Notes under the pieces: generated by a model
The model's input: the letters and a program-made list of their open reading frames with translations, nothing else
Told to the model about the DNA's origin: nothing
The model's database searches: none
From: Rosa chinensis
Taxonomy: Eukaryota; Streptophyta; Magnoliopsida; Rosales; Rosaceae
DNA length: 64,000 bases
NCBI RefSeq assembly: GCF_002994745.2
Contig: NC_037092.1
Location: 19,397,501 to 19,461,500, forward strand
Direction of reading: 5' to 3'
Shown: positions 14,715-25,892 of the stretch, piece by piece
Layout: each line of letters opens with the position of its first letter
How positions within the stretch are numbered: the stretch's first letter is position 1
Made by a program: the position numbers and the translations under genes

Positions 14715-14965
14715 CCTCTCAGACGACGTAACACTGTTTTCCGTGGTGTGAATAATTTCTCATTATTGAGACGACGGTTGTAAAATTTCCGTCTTCTAAT
14801 ATGAATTCAACCAACGGGTGTTTTTCATGCTGGAATTATGTATTGCTTCAGAAGACGTTTATAAATAGAAGCGTGGTGTGAGGTTGAATTATTATAGAGG
14901 CGGCAAGTTTCTCACAATTTGGTATTCCTCAGCCTGTAGTGGTGATACGACGGTTTGTTTAAAAC
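14715..14965. repeat. CACTA left subterminal repeats
   Basis: Copies of a short motif, CAGACGACG or CGACGGTTTxxAAACCGT and its inverse, occur near 14722, 14763 and 14952. Subterminal arrays like this bind the TNPA-like protein in characterised CACTA elements. Confidence 0.7.
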
Positions 14966-15289
14966 CGTGGTATGAATTCATAGATTTGCAAGTGCAAAAC
15001 ATGTCCACCAACATTCCCTCCAACATTTCCCTCCATTCACCCCTCCAAATCCATTTCCCTCTTACCGGACAACAAGAGGCGGCAAAACTGAAAATTTTAA
15101 AGTGGCATTCAAACAACATATATGTGGAAAAACATGGTCTGATGCCTTGTACATATATGTGAATCAACATTAATGGTCGTGTCCTAGCTAGCTAGACAAC
15201 TACACTAGCATATATCCATTCAGACCAAATTATTAGAACACTAGAGAAAAAGTCTTTCCAAAACTAATGCCTTAGCTTAGACCAGCTCA

Positions 15290-16440
15290 CGCCTATACCC
15301 CGACACGGCATTCACTCCACAAAACCCCACAAATCGACTCACCCCGACTCTCTCTCCAACTCACTCCGACTCTCTCGCTGTCTGACTCACTCCACAGCCA
15401 CCCCGACTCTCTAGTACCCAACTCTCGTGGTAGCATTCACTCTCTTTCCAAAACTCCACTGCTACTCTGACAATCTCTTTCCCAATCCCCGACTCTGAAG
15501 CCCTTGATCACGAATCCACCGCCTCTAAGATCTCTCTGGTACCCCTCCGATTCTCCCCTAGTCGAGCGAGCTGGGCGCTGGGAATAAAGTCGGTGGCTTA
15601 GGCGGGGCTGGACGGCTCTGGACGGTCGGAGCCTAGGCGCTTTCTCCCTTTCTGGGTTCGAAATCAAGAAGGAACGCCGCTCCTCGATCAGTCAATTCTC
15701 AGACTCTCAGTCTCTTACCGAGTCTCCGGCTAGCTCTCTAGCTCGCCGGTAAATCGAATTTCTCTGGGTTTTTGTCTTTCAATAGAATTTCTAGGTTTCA
15801 ATCTCACAATTTTTGATTTTCTGGGTTCGATTTTCAGGGCTTTCTGGGTTCTATTTTAGGTTCGATTTCTGGGTTCAAGGCTTAAAGGTCGGTGATTCTT
15901 CAACCACGAAGCTTGGTGATTCACTGATTCTTCAAGCTCAATTTCTGGGAATTCTGGGTTCGATTTCTGGGTTTAAGGCTTGAAGCTCGGTTCAACCTCG
16001 AAACTTGGTGATTCTTCATGCTTGATTTCTGGGTTCAAAATTCAAACTCGGTGATTGACTGATAGTTGAAGCTCGATTTCTGGGTTTTGGATTCTGCAAG
16101 CTCGGTGATTTCTGGGTTTTGTGGTGAGTCATTGTCTCAACTCTCAAAGTATCAAACTGTGATTCTGTGAATGTTATAAACTGTGAATGTTATCAAACTG
16201 TGAGTCTGTGAATGTTTAGTTGCTGGGTATTGTATTGAACTGTGATGAACTGATGACCGTGTTGTTGATGAGTAGTCAGAGCAGATGACTCATGGTTTCC
16301 GTTGTCTTGTAACTCTTGTTGTCTTGTTGAGTTGTTGATGAGAATCATGAGATTAAGTTTGATTGTTTGGACTGCTTTGTTTTGGTCCTTTTGGACAGTT
16401 TCTGTGAGTGTTTTGGTCCTTTTTATTCTGATGGTAATTG
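15290..16440 (+). other. CT-rich leader-like region inside the CACTA element
   Basis: Pyrimidine-rich text (CCCCGACTCTCTCTCC) is followed by many copies of TTCTGGGTTCGATTT between about 15650 and 16110. It resembles a 5' untranslated leader and first intron captured with a host gene. It has no credible coding frame. The repeated GGGTTCGATTTCTGGG phrase looks like a degenerate tandem array. Confidence 0.4.
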
Positions 16441-16860
16441 AATTTGTTGGGTTGCAGTGAGGCAGATGTGTATCTATTCGGTGGTTGCATTAAGTCGTGG
16501 AAAAACCTCTTTTTTGTGAGACCTGATGCTGTGTTTAATGGGAAGAAACCTTCAGTCTCTCATATCTTCTCTCAGTCTCTCTTTTCTTTCTTTTTGTCAT
16601 GGAACCTGATGGTAAGTCCTCGATCTTCCTCTTCCTTTCTCTTTTTTCTTGTTCGCTCTATGTTATGGTGATTGGGATTTAGGTTTTTGAATTCTCGATC
16701 TCATTGAAAGTTAGGATATTAATTTGGGATTAATTTGTCAGGGTATGAGAATGTGAAATTGGGGGTTAGGGTTTCTGTTTCTCAATTTGAATTTATGTTA
16801 CTAATGATTGTTGACAGATTTCTTCTATGTTTAATATGAGATTGGAGATATAGTTAAAGG

Positions 16861-16974
16861 GAGGACGGTGAGCATTGCGGAGGCACAGTTCGCGACAGCA
16901 AAAATGTCACGGTACTCGGTCTCGATTGTGGATAGCCAAGCCATTGCCCAGAACATAAGGTCAGCCCTGGTCAA
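16861..16974 (+). pseudogene. Captured fragment resembling a NYN-domain (MARF1/limkain-like) protein
   Basis: The frame reads EAQFATAK, then a divergent stretch, then HAIAQNI-like QAIAQNIRSALVN. Plant NYN-domain proteins start similarly (EAQYATAKTSVWWDIEN..., with a following AIAQNI). The catalytic WWDIEN segment appears deleted or garbled here, so only flanks remain. It lies directly upstream of a different captured fragment. Identification rests on short matches and is tentative. Confidence 0.4.
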
Positions 16975-16979
16975 TTAAA

Positions 16980-17393
16980 GACTGCATTTGTTACATTCAA
17001 GGAGGCTGAAGCTCTTGAAATCGCTCTCTTGTTATCGGTATATATGTACTCAAATTGCATTCCTCTCTCTTGGAATTGAAGTCAGTGTGCTTAGTAATTC
17101 TATTCTCTTCATAAGAAATATTTATGTCTTTACTCTTTTTTTTTAATAGGTTTTTTCTCTTAATTAAACTTGGGAACACTCGAGGTTTTATCTCATGTGC
17201 CTTATCAGATTACAGCCATCAGAGCAGGCATCTTCTTCAATGTATACTTTTAACTGATTTTGATTTTTGTTTGGGAGTAATTTTCAATGAGCATGCATCT
17301 TCTTCTGTTTGGCTATAGATATTGAAAAAAAGAACTTGCGTTTTGGATTGCAGGGAGCAACAATGGTTGATCAGATTGTGACTATCTGTTGAA
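16980..17393 (+). pseudogene. Captured fragment resembling BPA1-like RRM protein (binding partner of ACD11)
   Basis: Two exon-like pieces: 16980-17037 encodes TAFVTFKEAEALEIALLLS and ends at a GT donor (TTATCG then GTATAT). 17354-17393, after a CAG acceptor, encodes GATMVDQIVTI. Joined by splicing, these match the second half of the RRM in BPA1-like proteins (YVTFKxxxALExALLLSGATIVDQxVTI). A stop follows at once. The intron is kept, so the capture was at DNA level, as expected for transposon-mediated transduplication. The function in the element is probably none. Confidence 0.6.
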
Positions 17394-17493
17394 TGACCAA
17401 ATAATGAGATGCCAGTAAGTTTACTTGAAAGTTGTCTGCAATTTGTTGTTTCCTTTGGCCAAAACTTGCAGTTTATTATTGCAATTTATGCAG

Positions 17494-18410
17494 GAAGTAA
17501 AAATGATGAAAAGTGCTGTTTGTGCTGCATTTGCTGAAAGAGTTTCATCAAATGCTGAGGTAGCTAATAACACCACCACACATCTAACACTTTTAAGAAT
17601 TGTAACCTGTTGAAAACAAATTCTATACAGGGAAGTAAGTACCTTTTTGCTGTATGTGAGATTTTGCCTGGAAATGGAAACAAGTGTAGAGAACTTATGA
17701 CAATATTTTAGGGTCTTTATGTAGGTGAATGTTTAATTCTTTGGGCTTTTCAGTGACAGAAGGATGATTGAAATTGATTATGTTTTCCTGTTATTTTCGT
17801 GTTAACAGTAGCATCAATCATACTAAACTGTGAGTGAGAACTGTTGATTAGGTAGAATTATGTTTGATTGCGTGATCTTGATTTAAAGTCTAGCAAGAGA
17901 GCTTTACCCCTTTTGTATACTTGCACATTTTACCTTAGTATACATCCCTCTCTCACTTTGTCTAATTCCTAAGGTCACTTTGTTTATATATGAACATTTT
18001 GGTACTAGGTGTTGCGGATCCTGATGGAACTTGGCGAAACTGCAAGCTCAATATAAAGAACTGCTCATCCGCTCAGCTCAAAACCATTCAAAGTCAGTCT
18101 CACAAAAGACATTAATTTCTAATCTATAGTAGACCAATATTAGATCGTTGTTTACATGGCATTTAAATTATGTTAGTATTTTACAGACTTCGGGTTGCTA
18201 TCAATGGAATTTTATGGTGTAGTGGTTGTTTCAAATTTGTGTGTGCATTTTTGGCTTTGATATTGAATTTTTTTGAAAGTTTCAGAGTTGGATTTGAATC
18301 TTGAGTACAAGCCAGATGTCAGGGAAGACTTAGAGGCTGTGGGGAAGAAACTTGAAGAATGCACCGGACAATCATGTGGAAGATGGAGCAGTGACGAAAG
18401 CTTTTGAAGT
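17494..18410 (+). other. Unrecognised exon-like blocks inside the CACTA element
   Basis: Three blocks have splice-like borders: 17494-17560 (EVKMMKSAVCAAFAERVSS, ending at GTAGCT), about 18008-18092 (ends at a possible donor), and about 18284-18408 (ELDLNLEYKPDVREDLEAVG then KKLEECTGQSCGRW, ending in a stop). I do not recognise them. They may come from one or more further host genes. Confidence 0.35.
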
Positions 18411-18694
18411 GATAGAGAGAAATTTGTTTAGGTAGAAGTTGTACTGAGGCTAGAAGTTGGTCTTTTTTGGGTTGGCCTTAATTGCAGTTCGCCTTATTTT
18501 GTGATCCCTTATTTTGTGGATACATCGGATCCATTTAGAATGCTATGGGATTATAACAGCTTTCTATTATGATTAAATTACCATTCTTTTGGTCATTTTT
18601 GCTTCCAGAATCTGAATTTTGCCATTACAACAATAGTAGGAAAATATGTCATTTGATGAGGTTTTTAGGGTACAATCAAACAAAATTTCTACAA

Positions 18695-19035
18695 TTCAGA
18701 CGACGGTTTGTATTGATATCATGGTCTCATATGTCTGGTACAACAGTTTGAGTTATATGTGTCGTGTGAAAGCACACATGCACTGAATTTTTAAGTCATC
18801 ACACCACATTTTCCTAAAAAGTGTGGTCTGAGTAGAAGTCACACCACGACATATTTCTATCGACAGCATGTCGGCAGATCTGCCGGTCCATCAGACGACG
18901 AAGTCAGCTGCAAACCGTCGACCCAATGATCGGTATACGACGGTTGAAAACCGTCGTCTGACAGCGTTTCATCAGACGACGCCTCGATAGACCACGGAAA
19001 TGCAAAACGTGAGACGACAGTTTTAAACCGTCGTG
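18695..19035. repeat. CACTA right subterminal repeats
   Basis: CAGACGACG and CGACGGTT/AACCGTCG motifs in both orientations occur near 18700, 18891, 18920, 18938, 18974 and 19014. They mirror the left end. Confidence 0.75.
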
Positions 19036-19736
19036 TGAAGCCTTTTGTGTAGTAGTGGCTCCTCCACAATACAACATGGAGTCAACCACTAGTAACAAAT
19101 AATGCAGGCCCAGCAATATTGTTTAGTGCAGGCAAGACTCAGGTATCCAGCCTATGGCCTTTATGCTTCCCCCATGTAGAAATTCAACGTCATAAATGGG
19201 TTTGCATTTGCAATCCCTTAAATTTAATAGAAGTCTTTTAGCAACTCCCCTTTCCTGATAGGTTTGGGGGCAAAGACTTGCATCTCCTCCAGGTTACATA
19301 GTTTATAATATATACCATGATGTCATGGACACAAAGATCCATGCATCTTGCAATATGTATCCTAAATTTAAATGACAGTACTACTCTGCTGAAAATTATA
19401 TAAAGCTAATAAAATGAGCATTGCAAAGACTCAGTAAAGGATGCTATTGGTAAAAGTTCCTAGAATATAATAATGCAGTTGAAAAATTCTTGTATGCAAT
19501 GACAGAGAAAAAATGCAGACATTAGTTCTAAGAAATTAAGTTATATGGTGAAAGATTGGAATCAAAAATAATTATTTGGCCGGCAGACATTAATAAGTAG
19601 CAATTTTCCATTATCCCGAAGTCACAGTATATTAATATAAGAACTTCTGGTGTGATGATATACTCAGAATATTTTGTGGGCATCATTAATATTCCAAGCA
19701 TCCAAAATTTATGTCAAGAATATAGTCAGATATTAA

Positions 19737-19985
19737 GAACATGACGCTTGATTTCAAAGATAAACTTGGTCGGGGAAGCTTTGGCTCTTTTTAGAACAGA
19801 GCTGTTAAATTGCAATCTTTTTGTAGTTTAAAATGTTGTGTGGTCCAAAAATAAGGGTTATTCATTAATTCTTTTTTTTTTCTATAGGAAGAAGTCATCA
19901 TGTCAATGTGGTGGAATTGATCGAGTTTGGTTCTGAGAGATCAAAAAGACCTCTGGTTCCTGATTTCATGCCTAATGGGATATTA
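19737..19985 (+). pseudogene. LRK10-like receptor kinase fragment (N-lobe)
   Basis: The stretch at 19743-19815 reads TLDFKDKLGRGSFGSVFRTEL, a glycine-rich loop (GxGxxGxV). After a possible intron, 19887-19985 reads HHVNVVELIGFGSERSKRPL and VPDFMPNG. The pattern HxNVVxLIGFxxExSKRALVYEFMPNG is typical of LRK10-like/PR5-type receptor kinases. Similarity stops at about 19987, where an insertion begins. The same fragment, in the same place, is in the second block (28240-28330 and 34515-34600), where a copia element splits it. The lysine-bearing exon is absent. Confidence 0.65.
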
Positions 19986-19987
19986 CC

Positions 19988-20470
19988 TGATGCAGTCGGA
20001 AAAATAACCCTAGATTTACAAGCAATAAACCTAAAATAAAGAATCTGGAGTCCACTAGAGATAAATGAGAAAATTCTCAGTTTGATTGATAATATGATAA
20101 AAGATAGGTTCTGCAGCCGTTTAAGGTTGCTTATATATGAGAAAAGAAACCCTAGGGCGACTAACAATGAATCCTTAAGGCCCACAGGTTAAAACAAAAC
20201 AAATCCAAAACAAACTAGAAAACCGAAAATTCTGAAAAATAGTAAATCGCAGTTTGAGGCCCGAAACGATCCTGAAAGCCCGAAAAAGCTCACACGTCGT
20301 GGCAAAGCTATGAGTTTTGTCCCTAGCGTCGTTTCCTTTCCGAAAAGGTATAGTAATCATGATTCGGACACCGAATGCCAAATTTGCAGCAAACCGGGTT
20401 TTCCCTTTTTATAATCGAGCTATTCTTCTATCCTTGTCGCCATTCGTTCTACATCATATTAGATATCTAG
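19988..20470. other. Insertion of unknown type relative to the duplicate block
   Basis: The sequence at 34600-34640 passes from the LRK10-like fragment almost directly to GACAGAAAAAACTCTTGCTC, whereas here about 480 bp intervene. The stretch begins TGCAGTCGGAAAAATAACCC and has no clear terminal repeat, target duplication or gene. It could be a solo LTR or a filler sequence; alternatively the other copy lost it. Confidence 0.4.
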
Positions 20471-20734
20471 ACATAGCAATTTCCAAAGAAAGAAAAAACT
20501 ATTACTCAATAGCGATAGGATGAATACACAAGTGGTATCATATGCTAAAATCTAGAATTCTAAACCCCACAAAATTGTTCTTCACAAAAATTTTACTTCA
20601 AGATTCAGACTCCCAGCTTGCAAGATTTTACCCCGAAGATTATAACACTACTTCTATTACTGTGGTAGGAGGCATAATAGGTTTTATATAGCTCCAAAAC
20701 TATTCTACAAACCATTCATGTTTATAGTTTCGTA

Positions 20735-21046
20735 ATGTTGTTTCAAGAAATGGCAGGACAGAGGAGGAATTTGAATGCACATGCAGAAAATGTAATCCAT
20801 ATATACTTCCCTTCTTGGATTTATGAAAAACTAGAAAATGATACATTATCGAAATTGTGTACATGTGAGTATCATAAAGTAATAGCCAAGAAGGTCATTG
20901 TGCGCTATGGTGAAGTTGAAGACTTGAAAATGCCTCCAATAACCTCTCTTTCTCCACAGGAAAAGCCATGGAGGATCAACCCAATGAGACTGGTGATCAA
21001 AAGACATCCACCCAGCCACATGGTAGTACAGATACCGCATTCATGG
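20735..21046 (+). pseudogene. LRK10-like kinase C-lobe fragment
   Basis: The frame runs MAGQRRNLNAHAEN and then IYFPSWIYEKLEND. LRK10-like kinases have MVGxRKNxxxxxEN(T/S)SxxYFPxWIYxxLE at this point in the C-lobe, so the match is specific. The rest of the frame to 21052 is not typical of the family (no LVSLWCIQ motif). The frame ends against a copia LTR that starts at 21047. A sister copy of the first twelve residues, joined to other kinase sequence, is at 34842. Confidence 0.6.
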
Positions 21047-21260
21047 TGTTAAGAGAGTACAAGTCAAATGCTGATGGTCATAGTCAATAGTCAACAAAAC
21101 AATTAGCTCTAAGTCAGTATTAATAGGATAAGTGTTACCTGATAAGTGGTTAGCCATTTAAGCATTGTAAAAAAACACACAAAAATATCTAATTCTGTTC
21201 AGCTCTCTTTCTCTCTTTCTTCATCATCTTCTTCGCTCTCACAAATCTTAGGGTTTTGAT

Positions 21261-22676
21261 CAAGGTTTTAAGTTTCTCTGAAACTGCCGAAATTTCGGTC
21301 AAAATTTCCGTAAATTTGAAGTACCGAAACGAAATTCATATGTTATATCATTTCCGTTAGGAGTTTCCTAAAATTTTCGGAAATTTTCCATATATTTCCG
21401 CGAAATTATTAATTTCCGAAATCTCTACACACATAAAATATATTAAAAAATTCACACATAAATTTTGTCTGAAATTTTTATGAAATTCGTTTGTCACTGA
21501 CAAAATCTGAAAATTTTGATTTTTTTTTTCCAATCAAGTTGAAATTGGATACAACAAAACCCTCTTTGCTTTATCTGCTACCAAAGTACTCATGCTCCAA
21601 GTCTCCAACCACATCATCATTCTATTTGTAATCGTGAGGCAAAATATGGAAATGACAGGGGGAGTGGCAAATCATGGCACTACAACTAATATAGTAGTGA
21701 TGATCATACTTCTTATCCTGGTGCAAATCGTGAATACAGTTCTAGAGCTAGGGATGCACAAGGAAGACGCGATAGCCATTTGTCTCTAAATGAGTTTGAA
21801 TCATTTTCTTCAAGTCTTGGCTCAATGGACATAGAAACTCAATATAGTGATAACCCTATACCATTCCATTCTCATTATCCCATTATGAAATGAGTTCTAA
21901 CTGAGAAAGTACTTACGAAATTGGATCAAGCTCACAAGGTGGAAGCACATATGGCCTTTTTGATCATTCTTCATCCCAAATGTTGTATGCTTCATACAAT
22001 GAAACACCAGATTGGGTAATTCCACAATATCCGATATATGGATTTCATGTGGGAAGAGATCAACACACATACATTACCCATGTGATGAAGTACCAAAATT
22101 CATTTACTTGGGAGAAATATTGTATGATACTAAATGAGAGCAATTCAACCACATGGATCGAACCACATCATAGTAGCTCTTATTACTAATACTTTATATT
22201 GCTTTTGTTGTACTTGTTCATTTTCATTCACGGGGTTTTGGTATTACGTTCCTCCCGATGTATTTTTCTAATTATTAGTGAAAATGCGTGATGGCAAAGC
22301 CTCCCACTGGGTTCCAGCCATTAAAAAAAAAAAAAAGTAAATCACATTCACATTGTCAATATATAGAACATTTATAATTACATATAGATAAAAACACTTG
22401 TTTAGCAACTTACTACAGTTTTAGTTAATTACTCGTCTATATTAAATATCACAATTCTATTATTTATGTATAATTTTAGAGAGGCTATATTGTAAATAGG
22501 TTTATTACAGGTTAGTTTAGTCTATATAAAAGTTTCATTCAAAAATTGTTTTATAAATGAAATTAATGTGATTTCTTTATTTTTAACCGAAATTTCCACT
22601 GAAATAGAAACTTTCTCCGAAATTTTGTTAAATTTGAAGTACCGAAATCGAAACTGAAACCGAAATTTGAAACTTT
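21261..22676. mobile_element. Putative Mutator-like element nested in the copia LTR
   Basis: A perfect 9-bp direct repeat, GGTTTTGAT, flanks it at 21252-21260 and 22677-22685, and its removal restores an LTR of normal length. The ends are rich in GAAATTTCGG-like text in both orientations but do not form a clean terminal inverted repeat, so class assignment is weaker than for the other 9-bp elements. The interior holds a broken coding stretch (next entry) and a poly-A run at 22322-22336. Confidence 0.5.
21592..22190 (+). pseudogene. Broken coding stretch of low complexity, possibly the tail of a hAT-type transposase gene
   Basis: Pieces in changing frames read SHLSLNEFESFSSSLGSMDI, QYSDNPIPFHSHYPI, and later PDWVIPQYPIYGF. 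Serine/tyrosine-rich tails with YP and GF motifs occur at the C-terminus of plant BED-finger/hAT-related proteins, but I see no BED finger or hAT dimerisation domain. Several stops and frameshifts break it. The identity is a guess. Confidence 0.25.
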
Positions 22677-22751
22677 GGTTTTGATACACAATTCCATAGC
22701 CAATCTTTCATGCTTTCTGGTATCTTCATCATCACACCATGATTTTCAACA

Positions 22752-22766
22752 TGGTATCAGAGCCAA
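22752..22766 (+). promoter_or_regulatory. Retrotransposon primer-binding site (initiator tRNA-Met type)
   Basis: TGGTATCAGAGCC lies directly after the LTR end CA. This is the common plant copia primer site, complementary to the 3' end of initiator tRNA-Met. Confidence 0.85.
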
Positions 22767-23032
22767 TGGCGGCCTAATCCTTGGTTCATCATCAGGTTCT
22801 TCGCTGCGATTCCGATCAAAAGCCTAAGTTCTTCTTCTTCCTCCTTTGTTCTTCATTTTGTTGTTCAATTACCAGTAGAAAGATCAAATTTGTTTAAGGA
22901 TTAAGCAAAATCAACAATAAAATCGTATATAGAATCATCAATTACCAAGTGACAGGTCTACTCTCAGATCTACACTATTATGTTCTTGATTTGTGAAAAT
23001 TGGTTCGTGAATCAAGTACAAGATTTGAAGAA

Positions 23033-24171
23033 AAATGGCGTTCCCCACTCAAACCTACAACACCATCTATGTTCGTTTGGACGAAACAAATTATCCAACC
23101 TGGGTCTTTTAGATGCAACATCACCTCAGAGGTCATGGCCGGTCTCTTGAAGTTTGTTGATGGTTCTCATCTTTGTCCACCCCAATTTCTTGTTGGTGAT
23201 GATGGCATGGCTCTCTCACCAACAATTCTGCTGCTCGAGAAAGATGGATGGAACAGGATAGTTTACTTATCTCCATGCTTACAACCACACTTTCTGCTGA
23301 AGCTTTAACTCTGGTAATTGGTTGTCAAACATCTATGGAGGTATGGCTTACTCTCAAGCCAAGATATGCTATTGTTTCTTAACCGCATATTGTGAAATTA
23401 AAGGTTGCATTACAGAACATCCAAAAAGGCTCTGACTCAATAGACAAGTACTTGTTGCTTTTTAAATATATGAGACATCGATTAGCTGTGGCAGGAGTTG
23501 AGATGAATGATCAAGATGTTAAATTTCTGATTCTTGCTAGTCTTCCAAGTGAGTATGGTCATACTAGGCAGATTATTAGAGGACAAAAGGCAATTACCAT
23601 GGAAGAAGTAAGATCCTTACTTTTATCTGCTAAATTTAAAATCGAGTTAAAGCACAAGGCTCTATCTTTATCACCACTTACTACAATGGTTGCACAAGGT
23701 GGAATGCCTGCTAGAGATCTAGTTCTAAATCAATGGGTGCAATGGAATGACTCTACTAGTATGCCATTTCCTTATAATTGTCCTTCTCAATCATTCAACA
23801 ACAATTTTGGCATGATTACTATGACAAATGGAGTGACTCATGTCAATGCCTGTAATTCATCACCTATCAGTGCAATTACTCAAGTTGGTTTTACTCTACC
23901 ATCTACTGTTATGGCAACTAATATTGGGTTTGTGAATTCATATAATAATGCTTTCATGAATAACAGTGGCTCACATTATTCTAGCATGCCTGTGCCTTCT
24001 GCATCTAATTGTATGGTCAATAACACTCAGTACAATAATATGATGTCACATGCTAGTTTTGTTTCTCAAAATGGAGGTGGAGGTCATATGTCCTACAATG
24101 GAGGAATGCAGCAACATAATTTCAACACTGGAACAAGCTATTCTTGTCCACAAGAAAAACTTAAGTTTTGA
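23033..24171 (+). pseudogene. Copia gag remnant (UBN2-type Gag)
   Basis: The start ATGGCGTTCCCC at 23036 begins FPTQTYNTIYVRLDETNYPTW, the usual copia gag N-terminal motif (LxxxNYxxW). Stops and frame changes follow to about 23390. An open stretch 23392-24171 then carries the UBN2 domain: LKVALQNIQKGSDSIDKYLL, MNDQDVKFLILASLPSEYG and a Q/N/S-rich tail. The zinc knuckle, protease and all of pol are missing. It belongs to the element whose LTR is at 21047. Confidence 0.75.
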
Positions 24172-24315
24172 GATGAACATGACATCAAAAAGTAATCGTC
24201 ACTCGAGAAAGGTTTGTTTTGCTAAAAAGTTGGGTACAGTTGATGGAAGTTCTTCTTGTGGAAGCTATTCTAACAAAGTAATCATTGATTGTCCCTTATC
24301 TGGGGATTATATTAA

Positions 24316-25620
24316 GGGGTCGTGACCACTTACCCAATTTCAGCTTCAAAATTACCCGCTTACTCCACTAAGAGTTTTTTTAACCCTACTTACCCAATCT
24401 AACATCTATTGACATTATTACCCTCATTTTAATTAATAAATTACACATCTCTCTCCCCCCCCCTCCATCCCTCTCACCGATTTCTCTATCCAGACTCGGG
24501 TCTCTCCTCCATCCCCCTCACTGAGGACCCGACCCGACGCCCAACTAATCCCCACAATCGACCTCTCCGACCTCCACTCCGATCACCGCTCTGCCATCAT
24601 CGACGCCCAACCAATCCCCACCATTGACCTCTCCGATCGCCGCTTTGCCATCATCGACACCGAACCAATCCCCACCATCGACCTCTCTGATCGCCGCTCT
24701 GCCATCATTGACCATCTTTATCCACCCACCTATCGGCTGTCGACGAAGTTCCCATAGCAATTTCATCTCCGGTAGATCCGATCTGCTGCCTAGAGCAAAT
24801 TCAAGGGCGGCATCAAAGGAGGAGGAGTCGACCGCGCCTCGAAGCCTCCCTAATCGAAGCCCAACCTCATTTCCACCTCAAAGTCCTGGTCAACTTCCAA
24901 GCCTTCGCCTTAGAGAACCCAGAGCATCAATCAGAAGAGACCCGAATTGCCGGCCTCACACTCCGGTGGGTGCCCATAGAAATTTTTTTTTTCGGTATAC
25001 TATGATTTTGTTTTGTTTTTTTTTGGTATATTGTGAGCTCTGAGAAAAAAAAAGTAACGTGTACAATTGAACATATAAATTGATCAAATGCGTTTGTAGC
25101 GTGTTCATTTTGGTTTATTACTGGGAGGCAATAATAATATTACTGGGGGGGGGGGGCAATAATAAGATTATTGGGAGGCAATAATAAGATTATATATTTG
25201 GATAAACCTACTAAAACATTCAAAATTAAAAACATCTTCATTTTTCACTAATTATTGATCCCCAATGAACTTGTTACTAGGGGGCAATAATATGATTATT
25301 GGGGGGTAATAAAATCAGACGCTGGAATCTGATCACCAGTCCGGCAGTAGGATTCAAGATTCCGGTCATCGGTTGCCGGAATCCGGTCACCGATCGACTG
25401 AGACGGCGGCCGGCCACTGGTCACCGGAGCGCAACAAGGTGGAGGATGACTTCTCTCTCTATGTGAGAAAGAAGGAGAGGGCAAAAAAGTCCCATAAAAA
25501 AATTAATTGGGTATTAGGGAAATAGTCCCTTAGAGTGTTTTAGAAAAATGAGGTTAAAAAACTGTTAGTGGAGCAGGTGGGCAACTTTGTTGTTGAAATT
25601 GGGTAAATGATCATTTCCCT
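24316..25620. mobile_element. Mutator-like element, 1305 bp, with a GC-rich interior
   Basis: Ends are inverted repeats: left GGGGTCGTGACCACTTACCC, right read backwards AGGGAAATGATCATTTACCC. Both then continue AATTTCA... and share GCTCCACTAA and AGTTTTTTAACC over about 80 bp. Flanks are TTATATTAA (24307-24315) and TTATATTAG (25621-25629), a 9-bp duplication with one mismatch. The interior at 24440-24960 is GC-rich and contains a tandem repeat, while the right half has GGCAATAATAAGATTATT motifs several times. No transposase is present. Confidence 0.8.
24537..24715 (+). repeat. Three tandem units of ~57-66 bp inside the MULE
   Basis: Each unit contains CCAATCCCCACCATCGACCT and ends in GCTCTGCCATCAT (or close variants). 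In one frame each unit reads PIPTIDLSDRRxAIID. The phrase IPTIDLS is common near the N-terminus of 2-oxoglutarate-dependent dioxygenases, so a captured exon piece is possible but unproven. Confidence 0.65.
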
Positions 25621-25892
25621 TTATATTAGAGAGGAAGAGAGAGCACATGTTGCACGAAAGAGGAAACTAGAGGCTGAACCATCAGAGGATGCAGATGTAA
25701 AGGATGGAAAAGCCCATGTTTTAGTTTGTTCAAAAAATTTGATTGAAATGGAAGGAAAGCCTGCTAAACTGGTCAATTCTAAACATGATGTAAAGGTGCC
25801 TTTTTCAAGGGACTACAAAAATCATGGTTCTTTCCTTTGCCAATCTGTTAAAGCAGTTAATAGAGATGATGACGAAAATTCTGTTGAGTAAG

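Larger units (their letters stand above)
14686..19057 (+). mobile_element. CACTA (En/Spm) element carrying host-gene fragments, 4372 bp
   Basis: The left end is CACTACTAGACAAAAGGCTT and the right end read backwards is CACTACTACACAAAAGGCTT; both continue CACACGAC. A 3-bp target duplication GCT flanks it (14683-14685 and 19058-19060). The duplicate locus at about 27615 has the uninterrupted AGTCAGCTCCTCCAC, which is the exact empty site. CACTA termini plus a 3-bp duplication define the superfamily. I see no transposase (no TNPD-like frame), so it is non-autonomous. The middle has gene-like composition with exon-sized blocks from about 16861 to 18410. Confidence 0.93.
21047..22751 (+). repeat. 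5' LTR of a copia element, split by a nested insertion
   Basis: The LTR begins TGTTAAGAGAG and ends TTTTCAACA, directly followed by a tRNA-Met-type primer site. Removing the nested insertion (21261-22676 plus one 9-bp duplication) leaves about 280 bp, a usual copia LTR length. No 3' LTR is found to the right, so the element is truncated. Confidence 0.7.
24172..25890 (+). other. Split coding-like stretch of unknown identity on both sides of a MULE
   Basis: Left of the MULE, about 24172-24315 reads NRHSRKVCFAKKLGTVDGSS and then DCPLSGDYI. Right of it, 25621-25890 reads EEERAHVARKRKLEAEPSED, then VLVCSKNLIEMEGKPAKL, and ends DDENSVE. The two parts would join in an open frame once the element and one target copy are removed. 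I do not recognise the protein. It abuts copia gag on the left and an S-RLK ectodomain on the right. Confidence 0.35.

Noticed and set aside
24624..25043. 139-codon proline/serine-rich open frame
   Set aside because: It covers tandem repeats and GC-rich MULE sequence; composition explains the open frame.
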